This document shows, piece after piece, positions 51,505 through 61,206 of a stretch of DNA of 64,000 bases (positions within the stretch are counted from its first letter, which is position 1; each line of letters begins with the position of its first letter). A program made the position numbers and the translations under genes. Location: assembly GCF_009768885.1 (NCBI RefSeq), contig NZ_WSQA01000015.1:62001-126000 (forward strand), in the 5' to 3' direction. Source of the DNA: Sphingobacterium humi. Lineage in GTDB: Bacteria; Bacteroidota; Bacteroidia; Sphingobacteriales; Sphingobacteriaceae. The notes under the pieces are model-generated. The model did no database searches, was not told the DNA's origin, and worked only from the letters and a program-made list of their open reading frames with translations.

Positions 51505-51864
51505 CTAGTATATTCTGTCTTTGTTATATGTAGCCCAAAACTTATATTCTCCATTTGCATCTTTCCTATACACGTCATAAATGTAAGTATTTACATCTTT
51601 CCTTATAGAGTCTCCTATCATTATCTTATCACCTACAGGAGGAAGAAAGTAAACCTTCAAACCATTCTCAAGATGGAATTCAACTGACCTTCCCTGATAA
51701 ATGTTTGATTTTATAATCAGGCTTGCAAATGATTGTTCATAAAAAGATTTCTTGTTCTTACTTCCCCTAATCGAAAGAACTATGTGAGTGCCAAAAAACA
51801 ATATCACTACTAGTAAACCCAATAAGATTTTTATTGCTAAAGGTGGTTTAAATTCATAAGGCAT
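51505..51864 (-). CDS. Membrane-anchored putative immunity protein for Rhs cassette 2
   Basis: A 119-aa protein with one N-terminal membrane helix (about 9-29, AIKILLGLLVVILFFGTHIVL) and an extracytoplasmic beta-rich domain. It starts 11 nt after the Rhs cassette 2 stop codon and ends directly before the 38-bp border repeat. Position and topology suggest immunity to a toxin that acts at the membrane or in the periplasm. No family recognised. Confidence 0.6.
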   Translation of the reverse strand: MPYEFKPPLAIKILLGLLVVILFFGTHIVLSIRGSKNKKSFYEQSFASLIIKSNIYQGRSVEFHLENGLKVYFLPPVGDKIMIGDSIRKDVNTYIYDVYRKDANGEYKFWATYNKDRIY

Positions 51865-51875
51865 AATCTATCTAT

Positions 51876-54323
51876 TTATTTATTTTTCCATTGCAAAAAC
51901 GGCCCATAAGTTGGTGTAATTTGGCGTTGATATTCTAATGAGAATCCCACCCCAACTCCAATACCTACATTCTTATTGATAAACTTATAATCATCGTCAG
52001 TGTTTGAATATGATACACCAAAAGAAATTCCTGCCAACGCTTTTACACTTATATTAACAGCATGATTTACGCCTAACAGCATACTGGCCTGTATATCTCT
52101 GGGATTACCTGTATAGTATCCGGTACTGAAGTTTATGCTACCTTCAGCCTTAGCTGTAATACCTGCCGTAAAATTGTAGGAAGGTGTTATATACACTCCG
52201 GGATCCTTACCTCGTGTAAGAATCGTAATATTTGTTGGATGTACTCCTCCTCCTCCACCGTATGCAAAATCTGCTCCAATTGAAAAAGAAATCTTATCTG
52301 GAACCATTGCCCTGGCAAGAGTGCTGTTCCATGCACTTTCTAAGAAACTTTCTCCTTGTGAGGACGGATATTCCATTAATTTTTCATCCGAAGAAAAGTT
52401 ATATGGAATAAATTCATTGGTTTGGTATCCAATGTTTGATACTTTTAGGTTACCATCTTTTATAGTGGTTTTGTTCGGGTCAGGGAGATAAATATTCCTT
52501 ATGTATTCTCCCCGAATAGAGTCAGGAGGTAACTCCTCTATAGGAACGAATTTTGTTTCACTCTGTATTTCAATAAGTATGTTGTTATGGTCGTAAGTGT
52601 TTATAACAGTTGTGTATGCTACTGCTTCTCCCTCTATAAGAGATTTTGGTGGATCTTTTTCCTCCGGCTGCATCCCACTTTTATCCGTCCATTTTACAGG
52701 ATTACAGAACCCATAATTGTAAGGCGACCATGTGGGCATGTCACCTTGCAGCATATCAACTGCGCTCCACCTTGCGAGCCAGGGGATATAGTAACGCCTG
52801 CCCATACTGTATAAGCCGGATTCCTCGTCCCTTTCTGAATTACAATATCTGAACTTCTTTAGCGATACTTCGGCTAAAGAACGTCCACTTTGAAATGAAG
52901 TACTACCGTAAGAAAAATACTCCTCGTAGCTTATGATCGCTCCTGCACCGTCTAACTCTAAAGTAGCTGTGCCTAAATGATTAGAGTATTGGTAACGCAA
53001 TAACTGCGCAGGCTCTGCACCTGTTCCGGTAGTACGTGTGTCTATTAACGCTATTCTGCCTGTATCATCACTGATGTGTAAGGTTTCTCTTTCAAGCGTT
53101 AAAGTACTGCTTACAGACTTGCTGTACACCTCCCATTCACCGATATATTTTCTTACTTCGGTGATATTACTGTTGGTATCAACAATGGTTTTTTTTACTC
53201 TTTGCCCTGCATTATCATACTGGTAATAAGCCGTTCGGTTGGCATCTATCTCTACTTTTTCCAAACGGTTTTCAGCGTTATACGTTAAGCTCTGTAAGTG
53301 GATAAAACCACTGACAATGTTTCCCCTGTTATCGTAAGTGTACGTTTCGGGTGTACCGCTTGTGCCTATTTTTGTGCTTTGTAATCTGTTGCTGTTGTTG
53401 GCTGTGGTATAATACCTTGTCCAGTTGCCTGTACCGCCTGCTACGGTATGCTGCATCGTTATAAAGTTACCCACCTCATCATATTCGTAATGTTGTGTGT
53501 ACCTGCGCATTTTAGCCGTATCTGTACTGGCTATTGGTACTGGCGTAATACCAACTCTGCCATTGTCGTTATAGTTCGGTGCAGTATTATTACCCGCATG
53601 CTCTCTGCCTTCAACCTGTATCAGCCTGTATAAGGCATCATAGGTATAATCGTTTTTGGCATCGGCTACGCTGCCGTCAAAGTAAACGGTCTGCTGTGCT
53701 AAATCTTTTTGTAAAGTCACATTACCAACCGGATCGTACCAATAACGAAGGTCTTGTAACTCTTTGCTGTCGCTGTGTCGTGTGGTTCGTATCCGCCGTA
53801 CCCTGAATGTAAATTCATCGTATTCGTAAGATGTGGTAGTCCCATTCTCATGCTGTACTTTGGTGCGCTGTCCTTTCGTATCGTACTCAATATTGTTGAC
53901 AATCTCCGTATCTAAGCTGTGTACATTTTCTACCTCAACGGTTTTCAGTAAACCGCCTTTATCGTAGGTATATTTTGTTTCTCCGTCATCTGGCGTGGTC
54001 AGCTTTACCGGTCTGTTGAGGGTATCGTATTCCGTAGCCGTATCATAGGTTTCCGTTTCTAAATTTACACTGCCTATGCTTGTCCAGTCGGGGTGCTGTG
54101 TAGCATCTTCGGTATAGGTACGCTTTTGTATTAAAGGATTTCCTTTAAAATCATAGTCCGGTGTTTCTGCAACTCCCGCGCCATCGTAGATTTTATAGAC
54201 TTGTCCTCTTAAATTTTTTGCTTTATCATTGGTTTGTCCTTCGCCATAGACATAGACTTCCAATAATCTGGTAACATTTGGAATAATAGGTTGTCTGTAT
54301 GGAATATTATAGAACCGTATCAC
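51876..54323 (-). CDS. Truncated Rhs/YD-repeat toxin, cassette 2, with glycine-rich tip
   Basis: About 815 aa. The first about 19 residues are encoded by the left end of the IS1 element (codons up to 54270); the Rhs sequence proper starts at LLEVYVYGEGQTNDKAKN. The only upstream start is a GTG within the IS, so the IS has replaced the native 5' end. The YD-repeat core ends with RRYYIPWLARWSAVDMLQ; the tip (about residues 555-815) contains Gly-rich alternating strands such as SFSIGADFAYGGGGG and KNVGIGVGVGFSLEY, resembling a beta-barrel or amphipathic sheet. The core belongs to the same group as cassettes 4 and 5. Confidence 0.8.
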   Translation of the reverse strand: MIRFYNIPYRQPIIPNVTRLLEVYVYGEGQTNDKAKNLRGQVYKIYDGAGVAETPDYDFKGNPLIQKRTYTEDATQHPDWTSIGSVNLETETYDTATEYDTLNRPVKLTTPDDGETKYTYDKGGLLKTVEVENVHSLDTEIVNNIEYDTKGQRTKVQHENGTTTSYEYDEFTFRVRRIRTTRHSDSKELQDLRYWYDPVGNVTLQKDLAQQTVYFDGSVADAKNDYTYDALYRLIQVEGREHAGNNTAPNYNDNGRVGITPVPIASTDTAKMRRYTQHYEYDEVGNFITMQHTVAGGTGNWTRYYTTANNSNRLQSTKIGTSGTPETYTYDNRGNIVSGFIHLQSLTYNAENRLEKVEIDANRTAYYQYDNAGQRVKKTIVDTNSNITEVRKYIGEWEVYSKSVSSTLTLERETLHISDDTGRIALIDTRTTGTGAEPAQLLRYQYSNHLGTATLELDGAGAIISYEEYFSYGSTSFQSGRSLAEVSLKKFRYCNSERDEESGLYSMGRRYYIPWLARWSAVDMLQGDMPTWSPYNYGFCNPVKWTDKSGMQPEEKDPPKSLIEGEAVAYTTVINTYDHNNILIEIQSETKFVPIEELPPDSIRGEYIRNIYLPDPNKTTIKDGNLKVSNIGYQTNEFIPYNFSSDEKLMEYPSSQGESFLESAWNSTLARAMVPDKISFSIGADFAYGGGGGVHPTNITILTRGKDPGVYITPSYNFTAGITAKAEGSINFSTGYYTGNPRDIQASMLLGVNHAVNISVKALAGISFGVSYSNTDDDYKFINKNVGIGVGVGFSLEYQRQITPTYGPFLQWKNK

Positions 54324-55177
54324 TATGAGAAAAGTATCAGCTAAAGAAATACAACCGTAAACAAGCTACTAATATAGTAAGACTCTTACTAAAACATATC
54401 GTTCGCCTGTTTAATCTTTTTAAACGGGTTCGCAGCGTTAAGTTCATTCTTTCAATATGGTTGGTACCATATATAGATATACGATGAATGCTTTTATCAA
54501 TAAGGTATTGGTAATTCTGTAGCTTATCTGTATAAATTCTTTTCGCACCTGAAAGCTCCAGTGTTTTGATAACAGTTTTCAGTGTTTTATTTGTTCTGCT
54601 GCCTGCATTAAAGCTTACTACCTGCCTTATTTCTCGTCCTAAAGCATAGACAATCCACACTGGCGTGTTTTTATTTTTCAGATACGTTCTTATTTCATCT
54701 ACTTCGTAGGTTTTGCCTTTAGGAATAACCGGAAGACTTGTGCTATTCGCTATTATCAGTATTCTTTTGATAAGCGTAGTTGTGGATATTTCCAAAACCC
54801 TTGCAATACTTCTGATACCCAAACCCTCTTTGATTAAAGTAACAATTTGCCGGTTGAGGGTTGGATTGTATGCCGTATAGGTATAAAAAAACACTTGTGT
54901 TCTTCCGCAACTTTTACATTTATACCTCTGTTTGCCGGATTTGGAAAATCCATGTTTAATTAATTTTTTATTACAATAACTACAGATTTTCTCCCCACCC
55001 ACACATCTGATACATGATGCTACAGCTTGTTCCATATAATGCCGATTTTTGGTATAAAAATAAAGAGAGTGGATAGTTATATCCACTCTCTTTTAAAACC
55101 ATCATTTTAAAAAATTAATTGAAATTCAATAAGTTATAATTAAAAAAGTACGACACCCACACATCTGAAACATTACC
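54270..55177 (-). mobile_element. IS1-family insertion sequence
   Basis: About 908 bp. Proposed ends: GGTAACATTTGG at 54270 on the plus strand and GGTAATGTTTCA on the minus strand at 55177. They are imperfect inverted repeats that share GGTAA..TTT. One transposase gene fills most of it. No target duplication is visible (CAATAATCT outside the left end versus CACTATCCA outside the right end), so adjacent DNA has been rearranged since insertion. It separates the immunity-like gene at 55180 from truncated Rhs cassette 2. Confidence 0.72.
54337..55035 (-). CDS. IS1-family transposase (single ORF)
   Basis: The protein has 232 aa from ATG 55035. The N-terminal zinc-ribbon has two CxxC pairs (CSYCNKKLIKHGFSKSGKQ, then RYKCKSCGRTQ), as in IS1 InsA, followed by an HTH (EGLGIRSIARVLEISTTTL). 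The catalytic part carries the acidic residues EVDEIRTYL, IYTDKLQNY and the IS1-specific HIERMNLTLRTRLKRLNRRT. Enterobacterial IS1 needs a frameshift between insA and insB; here both are one continuous frame, as in many non-enterobacterial IS1 relatives. The gene looks intact and possibly active. Confidence 0.9.
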   Translation of the reverse strand: MEQAVASCIRCVGGEKICSYCNKKLIKHGFSKSGKQRYKCKSCGRTQVFFYTYTAYNPTLNRQIVTLIKEGLGIRSIARVLEISTTTLIKRILIIANSTSLPVIPKGKTYEVDEIRTYLKNKNTPVWIVYALGREIRQVVSFNAGSRTNKTLKTVIKTLELSGAKRIYTDKLQNYQYLIDKSIHRISIYGTNHIERMNLTLRTRLKRLNRRTICFSKSLTILVACLRLYFFS

Positions 55178-55179
55178 CA

Positions 55180-55596
55180 CTATCCAAATATACCATCTCC
55201 ATTTTTGTACATAGCTGCAAACATTGCTAATAAAATACTAACGATATAAGTGATTATTAATGGTATTGCAGGATGTATACTTTTTCCTTTCTTTTTCTCC
55301 TTTGCCTTATATTTTACAATAATTTTTCTCCAGCGATTCTTATAAGAATAAGATAGCCATATTGATATCATAATTATGCTTCCCGTGATATATTTATAAT
55401 GATTTATTTTAGAGATAAAATCTCCAAATTTTATTTTTTCCTTACTAAGTCCTTCTATAATAAATAGAATTGTCGCAAAATTCATTATAAAACAGGCGCC
55501 AATTATCATAATCGCAAATAGTGTTGGCGTATCTTCCCAATTCTTTGACTTCTTTGCCAACTGATAGCCTTTATAAAACAAATAATCGTATATCAT
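55180..55596 (-). CDS. Polytopic membrane protein, putative orphan immunity protein
   Basis: The protein has 138 aa from ATG 55596. Three or four hydrophobic helices are visible (LFAIMIIGACFIMNFATILF, YITGSIIMISIWLSYSY, PAIPLIITYIVSILLAMFAA). Basic loops suggest an inner-membrane protein. It lies downstream of the 137-aa immunity-like gene and upstream of the IS1; its own toxin may have been lost when the IS inserted. No family recognised. Confidence 0.55.
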   Translation of the reverse strand: MIYDYLFYKGYQLAKKSKNWEDTPTLFAIMIIGACFIMNFATILFIIEGLSKEKIKFGDFISKINHYKYITGSIIMISIWLSYSYKNRWRKIIVKYKAKEKKKGKSIHPAIPLIITYIVSILLAMFAAMYKNGDGIFG

Positions 55597-55669
55597 AGTT
55601 ACCAACTTTCAATCCAGTTATAAAATTTATCGCCCAACCTGAAAATAATCAAGAAATAACTTTTACACA

Positions 55670-56083
55670 TTATTCAATTATTTCTATTCTTATTCCAAGA
55701 TTTACCATTTTGTTTATCAATCTTCTTTTTTCAAACCCTATCCAATTAACAGTTACTGAATTTATGCTACATCCTTCTTTATCTAGAATCTCTATTTCTG
55801 TCATACTGTAAGTAGCCCCAAACACTTTCTTAAATTTAACTACTGATATTTCTGAAATATCTATTCTATTTCTACCTAAAAACCATATTGGCTTCCATAT
55901 GGTTATTTGATTTATGCTTATTTTTATTACTCTAAAGAAAACAAGAAATATCATCAAAAAAAAGATAACAATTATTATAGACGTAATCGAATACAAACTA
56001 CTGTTGTTATATACATTTAATACGTAGCACATAACGGATAATAATAATCCATTACGTATAGCTGAAATAAACCCTATGATCAT
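55670..56083 (-). CDS. Membrane-anchored putative immunity protein for Rhs cassette 3
   Basis: A 137-aa protein with two hydrophobic segments near the N-terminus (about 9-22 and 30-52, with ITSIIIVIFFLMIFLVFFRV) and a C-terminal cytoplasmic-like beta/alpha domain (WFLGRNRIDISEISVVKFKK). The start overlaps the stop of Rhs cassette 3 by 4 nt (ATGA), the classic coupled toxin-immunity arrangement. The PH-like C-terminal part is only an impression. No family recognised with confidence. Confidence 0.62.
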   Translation of the reverse strand: MIIGFISAIRNGLLLSVMCYVLNVYNNSSLYSITSIIIVIFFLMIFLVFFRVIKISINQITIWKPIWFLGRNRIDISEISVVKFKKVFGATYSMTEIEILDKEGCSINSVTVNWIGFEKRRLINKMVNLGIRIEIIE

Positions 56084-58311
56084 TTCTTTTCTGTCGTTTT
56101 TTTGAAATTATAATAATCTATTCCCCTAAAACCCCAATTCATATAACCAAATGGATTTTTTAAAATGACATCAACTGCATCAACATAAGGAGCAGTACGA
56201 TTCAAATCATTATTATTGATATTCAATAAATTATATGTACCTACACCTAAGCTAACACCATCCCATAACCATAGGTATGTTTGGGTATATGTTGCTGTTC
56301 CTGAAAGCGACATATTGAAAAGTCTAGTTGTTGTTAGGGCGTATCCACCTCCTGTAAAGACCGTAGCCAGCGTACTTCCAACAAATTTTATTGTTGGCCA
56401 TCCTTTATTAGTGAAGCCGTCTGCACCTTCCCATGAAGATTCCCGCCCTGCAAGGTTTCCTATCCAATTCTCTCGCATCACATCATCAATCCATGCATCA
56501 CCACTACGTAGCACATGAGCTATTCCATCATACCAATGTCCTTCTCCCTGAGATTGTAGTCCCAAAACATTCGTACCGCTGGATAATATAAGTTTATTGT
56601 TGATGTATTCATTTTGCTGTCTGGGAGAAATACCTATATGTATCCGCAGATTGTCAATGACAGGATTGTGTTTTTCTAAAGAAAAACTGAGCATAGTATC
56701 AATTTCGTCTGCTTTGCTTGCAGATGCGTTATTCTGATTACTCCCGAGCGTATATTCATTAAATGTATATTGCAAACGTCCATCTTGGTCCGTCAGTAAA
56801 AACTTTCCATTGTTTGCCTGCGGCGGATCATCGGGCTGCATCCCACTAGTATCCGTCCACTTAACTGGATTACAAAACCCATAATTATAGCTGCTCCAAG
56901 TGGGCATTTCACTTTGCAGCATATCTACTGCGCTCCACCTCGCCAGCCAAGGGATATAGTAACGTCTGCCCATGCTGTACAAACCACTTTCTTCGTCACG
57001 TTCCATTTGAACGAAACGGTAGCGTTTTGCAACCGCATTAATGCTTGTATTCATTGCCTGGTAGCTTGTAGTACCATAAGGATGGTACTCCTCATAGCTG
57101 ATTACTTCCGCATCACCATCTAATTCTAAGCTGGCAGATTGCAAGTGATTAGAATAGATATACCTTTCCAAAGATGCCGGGCTTGGGTCAGTGCCTACGG
57201 TACGTTCTTCCAGCATGGCTATACGTCCGGTATCATCGCTTACGTGTACGGTAGTGCGTTCTAAATCTATCGCTCCCAGGCTGTCGTATTTGCGGTATAT
57301 TTCATAGTTACCTAAATAAATCCGTTCTTCTTTAACAGTGCCTTTGTCTGTAAATTTTCTTATCCTTTGTCCACTACTATATTGATAATGCGTAGGCTCA
57401 CTTGCTTTTGTTATACTGCTTAGCTCGTTATTTATATTCCATGCCATGCTGCCTAAATGCGGCATGGTGAGCATGTTACCCCTGCTGTCATGCGTATAAC
57501 TGTAAGTGTTTACACCAACAGTTGTACTTAGTAAACGGTTACTTGCGGTATCAACATTGTATGTTCTTGTATAACTTCCCGCTGTAGCTACATGCTGCAA
57601 TTCAAGTATATTACCCACTTCGTCATACGTATAATGCTGTGTATAGTTCTGTACGGCATTACCATTGCCTTTGTGAGACGTCTGCCACGCGCTGTCGTTC
57701 CAGTTGTCTGATGCGCTAAAGGTAGCCGTACCAATTAATTCTCTGCCTCGGGCTTCTATTAAGCGGTACAATGCATCGTACGTAAATTTTTGTGTAGGGC
57801 TTACCACACTGTTATTAAAGAACAACGTCTGTTGCGCATCGTCCTGTATTTGTGTGATGTTACCTACCGGGTCGTACCAGTAATGCAGGTCCTGTAATAC
57901 TTCGTTGTAATGCGGGCTGAGACTATCGACATTAACGGTTAATAATCGCCTTAGCCTGAACGTTTCAGGGTCATACGTATAGCTTGTCTTCGTGCCGTTG
58001 CCGTACCAGATCGCTTGTCGTTGCCCTTTGGCATCGTAATGTATGTCCTGTACATAAATAGTACTGTTTAGCTCTACACTTTTTAATAAGCCTCTTTTAT
58101 CATAGGTATAAGCCTGCACATTACCGCCTGCATCAGTTGTTGTTACAGGTCTGTTCAGCGCATCGTAAGTCAAAGAACTTGTAAACACTTCCGTACTTAA
58201 TGCAGGCGGTGTACCGCTCCAGTCGGCATCGGTAAGGGTAGCATTATCCAGTAACTGTTGCTGCGTTTCTAAAGGATTGCCTTTAAAGTCATACTCGTTG
58301 GTTTGCTGCAT
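56080..58311 (-). CDS. Truncated Rhs/YD-repeat toxin, cassette 3
   Basis: A 743-aa protein. It starts MQQTNEYDFKGNPLETQQQL, inside the Rhs core; the preceding codons (DGSS) are still present but merge directly with the stop codon of the upstream 151-aa gene, so the junction is at the base level. The core is nearly identical to cassette 1 and ends RRYYIPWLARWSAVDMLQ. The tip (about residues 510-743) is different. It contains the glycine-rich hydrophobic stretch FVGSTLATVFTGGGYALTTT and a C-terminus ending in basic KKTTEKK. Its activity is not recognisable. Confidence 0.78.
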   Translation of the reverse strand: MQQTNEYDFKGNPLETQQQLLDNATLTDADWSGTPPALSTEVFTSSLTYDALNRPVTTTDAGGNVQAYTYDKRGLLKSVELNSTIYVQDIHYDAKGQRQAIWYGNGTKTSYTYDPETFRLRRLLTVNVDSLSPHYNEVLQDLHYWYDPVGNITQIQDDAQQTLFFNNSVVSPTQKFTYDALYRLIEARGRELIGTATFSASDNWNDSAWQTSHKGNGNAVQNYTQHYTYDEVGNILELQHVATAGSYTRTYNVDTASNRLLSTTVGVNTYSYTHDSRGNMLTMPHLGSMAWNINNELSSITKASEPTHYQYSSGQRIRKFTDKGTVKEERIYLGNYEIYRKYDSLGAIDLERTTVHVSDDTGRIAMLEERTVGTDPSPASLERYIYSNHLQSASLELDGDAEVISYEEYHPYGTTSYQAMNTSINAVAKRYRFVQMERDEESGLYSMGRRYYIPWLARWSAVDMLQSEMPTWSSYNYGFCNPVKWTDTSGMQPDDPPQANNGKFLLTDQDGRLQYTFNEYTLGSNQNNASASKADEIDTMLSFSLEKHNPVIDNLRIHIGISPRQQNEYINNKLILSSGTNVLGLQSQGEGHWYDGIAHVLRSGDAWIDDVMRENWIGNLAGRESSWEGADGFTNKGWPTIKFVGSTLATVFTGGGYALTTTRLFNMSLSGTATYTQTYLWLWDGVSLGVGTYNLLNINNNDLNRTAPYVDAVDVILKNPFGYMNWGFRGIDYYNFKKTTEKK

Positions 58312-58321
58312 ACTGCTGCCG

Positions 58322-58777
58322 TCAATTTAATTTAATAATTTGATTACTGTCAATTATTATCATCTTGTTAAAATCAACGACTCGCTGACCATTATATGGG
58401 ATACCATATTTCTCATAATCTGACTTTTGAAGAAGTAAAGTGGCATTACTAAAATCAGTACTGTCATATATCATAGGCCATTCATACTGAGATAGAAAAT
58501 TAAAATATTGAAAGGCTCTCCTTGAACCTGGTGAATAATCATTTTCATATTGTTTATCAAGAATAAAGTATTTAAAGGTAAAAGAGCCAGAACTTCTTCC
58601 GGGCATCATAACATCAGTTATTTTACCTACCGAGTAGAGAAAGTTCTTTCTTAGATTCTTTTCCTTTTCTTTACTATCAAAATCATATTTAATAAATACA
58701 ACAATCAATACGATGAATCCTATCAATGTAGGTATTCCATTTTTAAAAGATTTTATACTTGAAGGATTTAGCTTCAT
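58322..58777 (-). CDS. Membrane-anchored putative immunity protein for Rhs cassette 4
   Basis: A 151-aa protein with one N-terminal helix (about 15-29, IPTLIGFIVLIVVFI) and an extracytoplasmic domain with a mix of beta strands (SGSFTFKYFILDKQYENDYS). It begins 2 nt after the cassette 4 stop and ends exactly where the cassette 3 Rhs sequence resumes. Likely immunity to the glycine-rich tip of cassette 4, inferred from position only. Confidence 0.6.
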   Translation of the reverse strand: MKLNPSSIKSFKNGIPTLIGFIVLIVVFIKYDFDSKEKEKNLRKNFLYSVGKITDVMMPGRSSGSFTFKYFILDKQYENDYSPGSRRAFQYFNFLSQYEWPMIYDSTDFSNATLLLQKSDYEKYGIPYNGQRVVDFNKMIIIDSNQIIKLN

Positions 58778-58779
58778 TA

Positions 58780-61206
58780 TTATTTTCTTTGGTCTATAAT
58801 CATTTTCTGTATGGTATTAGAGGTTGCTGATTGCCATGTTCCCATTATTGTATTGCCAAATCGTAGGGAATTTAAAGCACCTTGCCTACCTAAAATAAGT
58901 AAGTCACGCTTTATGCCTATTGAATTTTGTGTTCCTCCACTTGTACTAATTGCAATATTCAAGCCTTTAAAAGTTAAACCAACTCCTAGAGCAATACCAA
59001 TATTTGCGGAAAATTCAACATCTGACATATCTCCCAGTATATAAGATTGCTTAAATCCATCATTATAAGTATATGCAAATCCTTGCCCAATGGATTCTGA
59101 TGCCACAGGATTCATAAGTATCCCTGATGCTAAACCAGATGTAATATTAATCTTTCCTATATCAAAGCCATTAGTTAGATATTGTCCACCAGCATCTGTT
59201 AAAGAGGAAAGACCTCTCATTGTAAAATTAAATCCTGTACCTATACCGCCAAAAGGTAAAGTAAGTGAAGTCGTAAAACCAACTTGTGTTACTCTAATAA
59301 ACTGTTCAGTCGCTTTCATCCTGATTGCTTGTATCTCTTTATCATTCCAAAAGGAAACCCAACCAGAGTCTTTATTCCCAGTACTTTTAACTAAATCATA
59401 ATCGTAGTAATAATATTCAAAACCTTCCATACTATCTAATGGTACAGCACCAATCCAATAATCCCGTGATTCTCCTTTTGCATTGGTTCCCTGAGATAAA
59501 AACATAAACCCTTCGGTACCATTTTCGAAAAATTTTAGACTATCCTCACCTTTATAGTCAATCTTGTTCTCTTGTAGCTGCTGAGGCGATTCTCGTGGTT
59601 TTTTGTCATCCTCCGGCTGCATCCCTGTAGTATCCGTCCATTTCACTGGATTACAGAATCCATAGTTGTAAGGCGACCACATCGGCATTTCGCTTTGCAG
59701 CATATCCACTGCCGTCCAACTTGCCAGCCAAGGTATGTAGTAACGTCTGCCCATACTGTATAAACCTGATTCTTCATCTCTTTCGCATGAGCAGTACTTA
59801 AAGCGTTTGAGTGATACTTCGGCTAAACTTCTGCCACTTTGAAAGCTCGTGCTACCGTAAGAAAAATACTCCTCATAACTTATGATTGCTCCTGCATCAT
59901 CTAACTCTAAGGTAGCTGTACCCAAATGATTGGAGTATTGGTAACGTAATAACTGCGCGGGTTCTGCGCCTGTTCCGGTAGTGCGTGTATCTATTAAGGC
60001 TATACGCCCTGTATCATCACTGATGTGTAAGGTTTCTCTTTCAATCGTCAGTGTACTGCTTACAGACTTGCTATATACCTCCCATTCACCGATATATTTT
60101 CTTACTTCGGTGATATTGCTGTTGGTATCAACAATGGTTTTACGTACTCTTTGCCCTGCATTGTCATACTGGTAATAAGCTGTCCGGTTGCTGTCTATAA
60201 TGACTTTTTCCAAACGGTTTTCGGCATTAAAGGTTAAGCTTTGCAGGTGTATAAATCCACCTGTTATATTCCCCCTGTTATCGTAAGCATAGCTTTCAGG
60301 CGTACCGCTACCCACTACCGTACTCATCAGCCTGTTGCTGTTATTGGCTGTGGTATAATACCTTGTCCAGTTGCCAGTACCGCCAATCACGGTATGCTGC
60401 ATCGTTATAAAGTTGCCAACCTCATCATATTCGTAATGTTGTGTGTACCGCCTCATTTTAGCCGTATCTGCACTGGCTATTGGTACTGGCGTAATACCAA
60501 TTCTGCCATTATCGTTATAGTTCGGTGCGGTATTATTACCCGCATGTTCTCTGCCTTCTGCCTGTATCAGTCTGTACAGCGCGTCATAGGTATAATCGTT
60601 TTTGGCATCGGCTACGCTGCCGTCAAAGTAAACGGTCTGCTGTGCTAAATCTTTTTGAAGCGTAACATTTCCTATAGGGTCATACCAGTATCTTAAATCC
60701 TGTAACTCTTTGCTGTCGCTGTGTCTGGTGGTTCGTATGCGTTTAACTCTAAACGTATATTCATCGTATTCATAAGTCGTCGTTGTTCCATTCCCGTACT
60801 GTACTTTGGTGCGTTGCCCTTTGGCATCATACTCAATATTGTTGACAATTTCTGTATCTAAGCTGTGTACATTTTCTACCTCAACGGTTTTTAATAAACC
60901 GCCTTTATCATACGTGTATGTTGTTTCTCCATTATCGGGTGTGGTCAGCTTTACAGGTCTGTTGAGGGCATCGTAAACGGTTGCTGTTTCGTAGGTTGCT
61001 GTTTCTAAATTTACACTGCCGATACTTGTCCAGTCGGGGTGCTGTGTAGCATCTTCGGTATAGGTGCGTTTTTGTATCAGCACATTGCCTTTAAAATCAT
61101 AGTCTGGTGTTTCTGAAACACCCGCACCGTCGAAGATTTTATAGACTTGTCCTCTGATTTCCCTATACTTTGCCATACCTTTTTTAAAACAACAATTTGG
61201 AGACAT
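58780..61206 (-). CDS. Truncated Rhs/YD-repeat toxin, cassette 4, with glycine-rich tip
   Basis: An 808-aa protein. It starts MSPNCCFKKGMAKYREIRGQ, where the first 11 codons are the 38-bp border repeat (copy B) and KYREIRGQVYK resumes Rhs. The YD-repeat core is of the cassette 2/5 group (TPDYDFKGNVLIQKRTYTED) and ends RRYYIPWLASWTAVDMLQ. The tip (about 555-808) contains glycine-rich alternating strands: TSLTLPFGGIGTGFNFTMRG and NIGIALGVGLTFKGLNIAIS. These resemble the tips of cassettes 2 and 5 in style though not in detail. Confidence 0.8.
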   Translation of the reverse strand: MSPNCCFKKGMAKYREIRGQVYKIFDGAGVSETPDYDFKGNVLIQKRTYTEDATQHPDWTSIGSVNLETATYETATVYDALNRPVKLTTPDNGETTYTYDKGGLLKTVEVENVHSLDTEIVNNIEYDAKGQRTKVQYGNGTTTTYEYDEYTFRVKRIRTTRHSDSKELQDLRYWYDPIGNVTLQKDLAQQTVYFDGSVADAKNDYTYDALYRLIQAEGREHAGNNTAPNYNDNGRIGITPVPIASADTAKMRRYTQHYEYDEVGNFITMQHTVIGGTGNWTRYYTTANNSNRLMSTVVGSGTPESYAYDNRGNITGGFIHLQSLTFNAENRLEKVIIDSNRTAYYQYDNAGQRVRKTIVDTNSNITEVRKYIGEWEVYSKSVSSTLTIERETLHISDDTGRIALIDTRTTGTGAEPAQLLRYQYSNHLGTATLELDDAGAIISYEEYFSYGSTSFQSGRSLAEVSLKRFKYCSCERDEESGLYSMGRRYYIPWLASWTAVDMLQSEMPMWSPYNYGFCNPVKWTDTTGMQPEDDKKPRESPQQLQENKIDYKGEDSLKFFENGTEGFMFLSQGTNAKGESRDYWIGAVPLDSMEGFEYYYYDYDLVKSTGNKDSGWVSFWNDKEIQAIRMKATEQFIRVTQVGFTTSLTLPFGGIGTGFNFTMRGLSSLTDAGGQYLTNGFDIGKINITSGLASGILMNPVASESIGQGFAYTYNDGFKQSYILGDMSDVEFSANIGIALGVGLTFKGLNIAISTSGGTQNSIGIKRDLLILGRQGALNSLRFGNTIMGTWQSATSNTIQKMIIDQRK

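Noticed and set aside
54261..55186. Target-site duplication around the IS1 element
   Set aside because: The 9 bp outside the left end (CAATAATCT) and right end (CACTATCCA) do not match, so no duplication can be claimed; later rearrangement is more likely.
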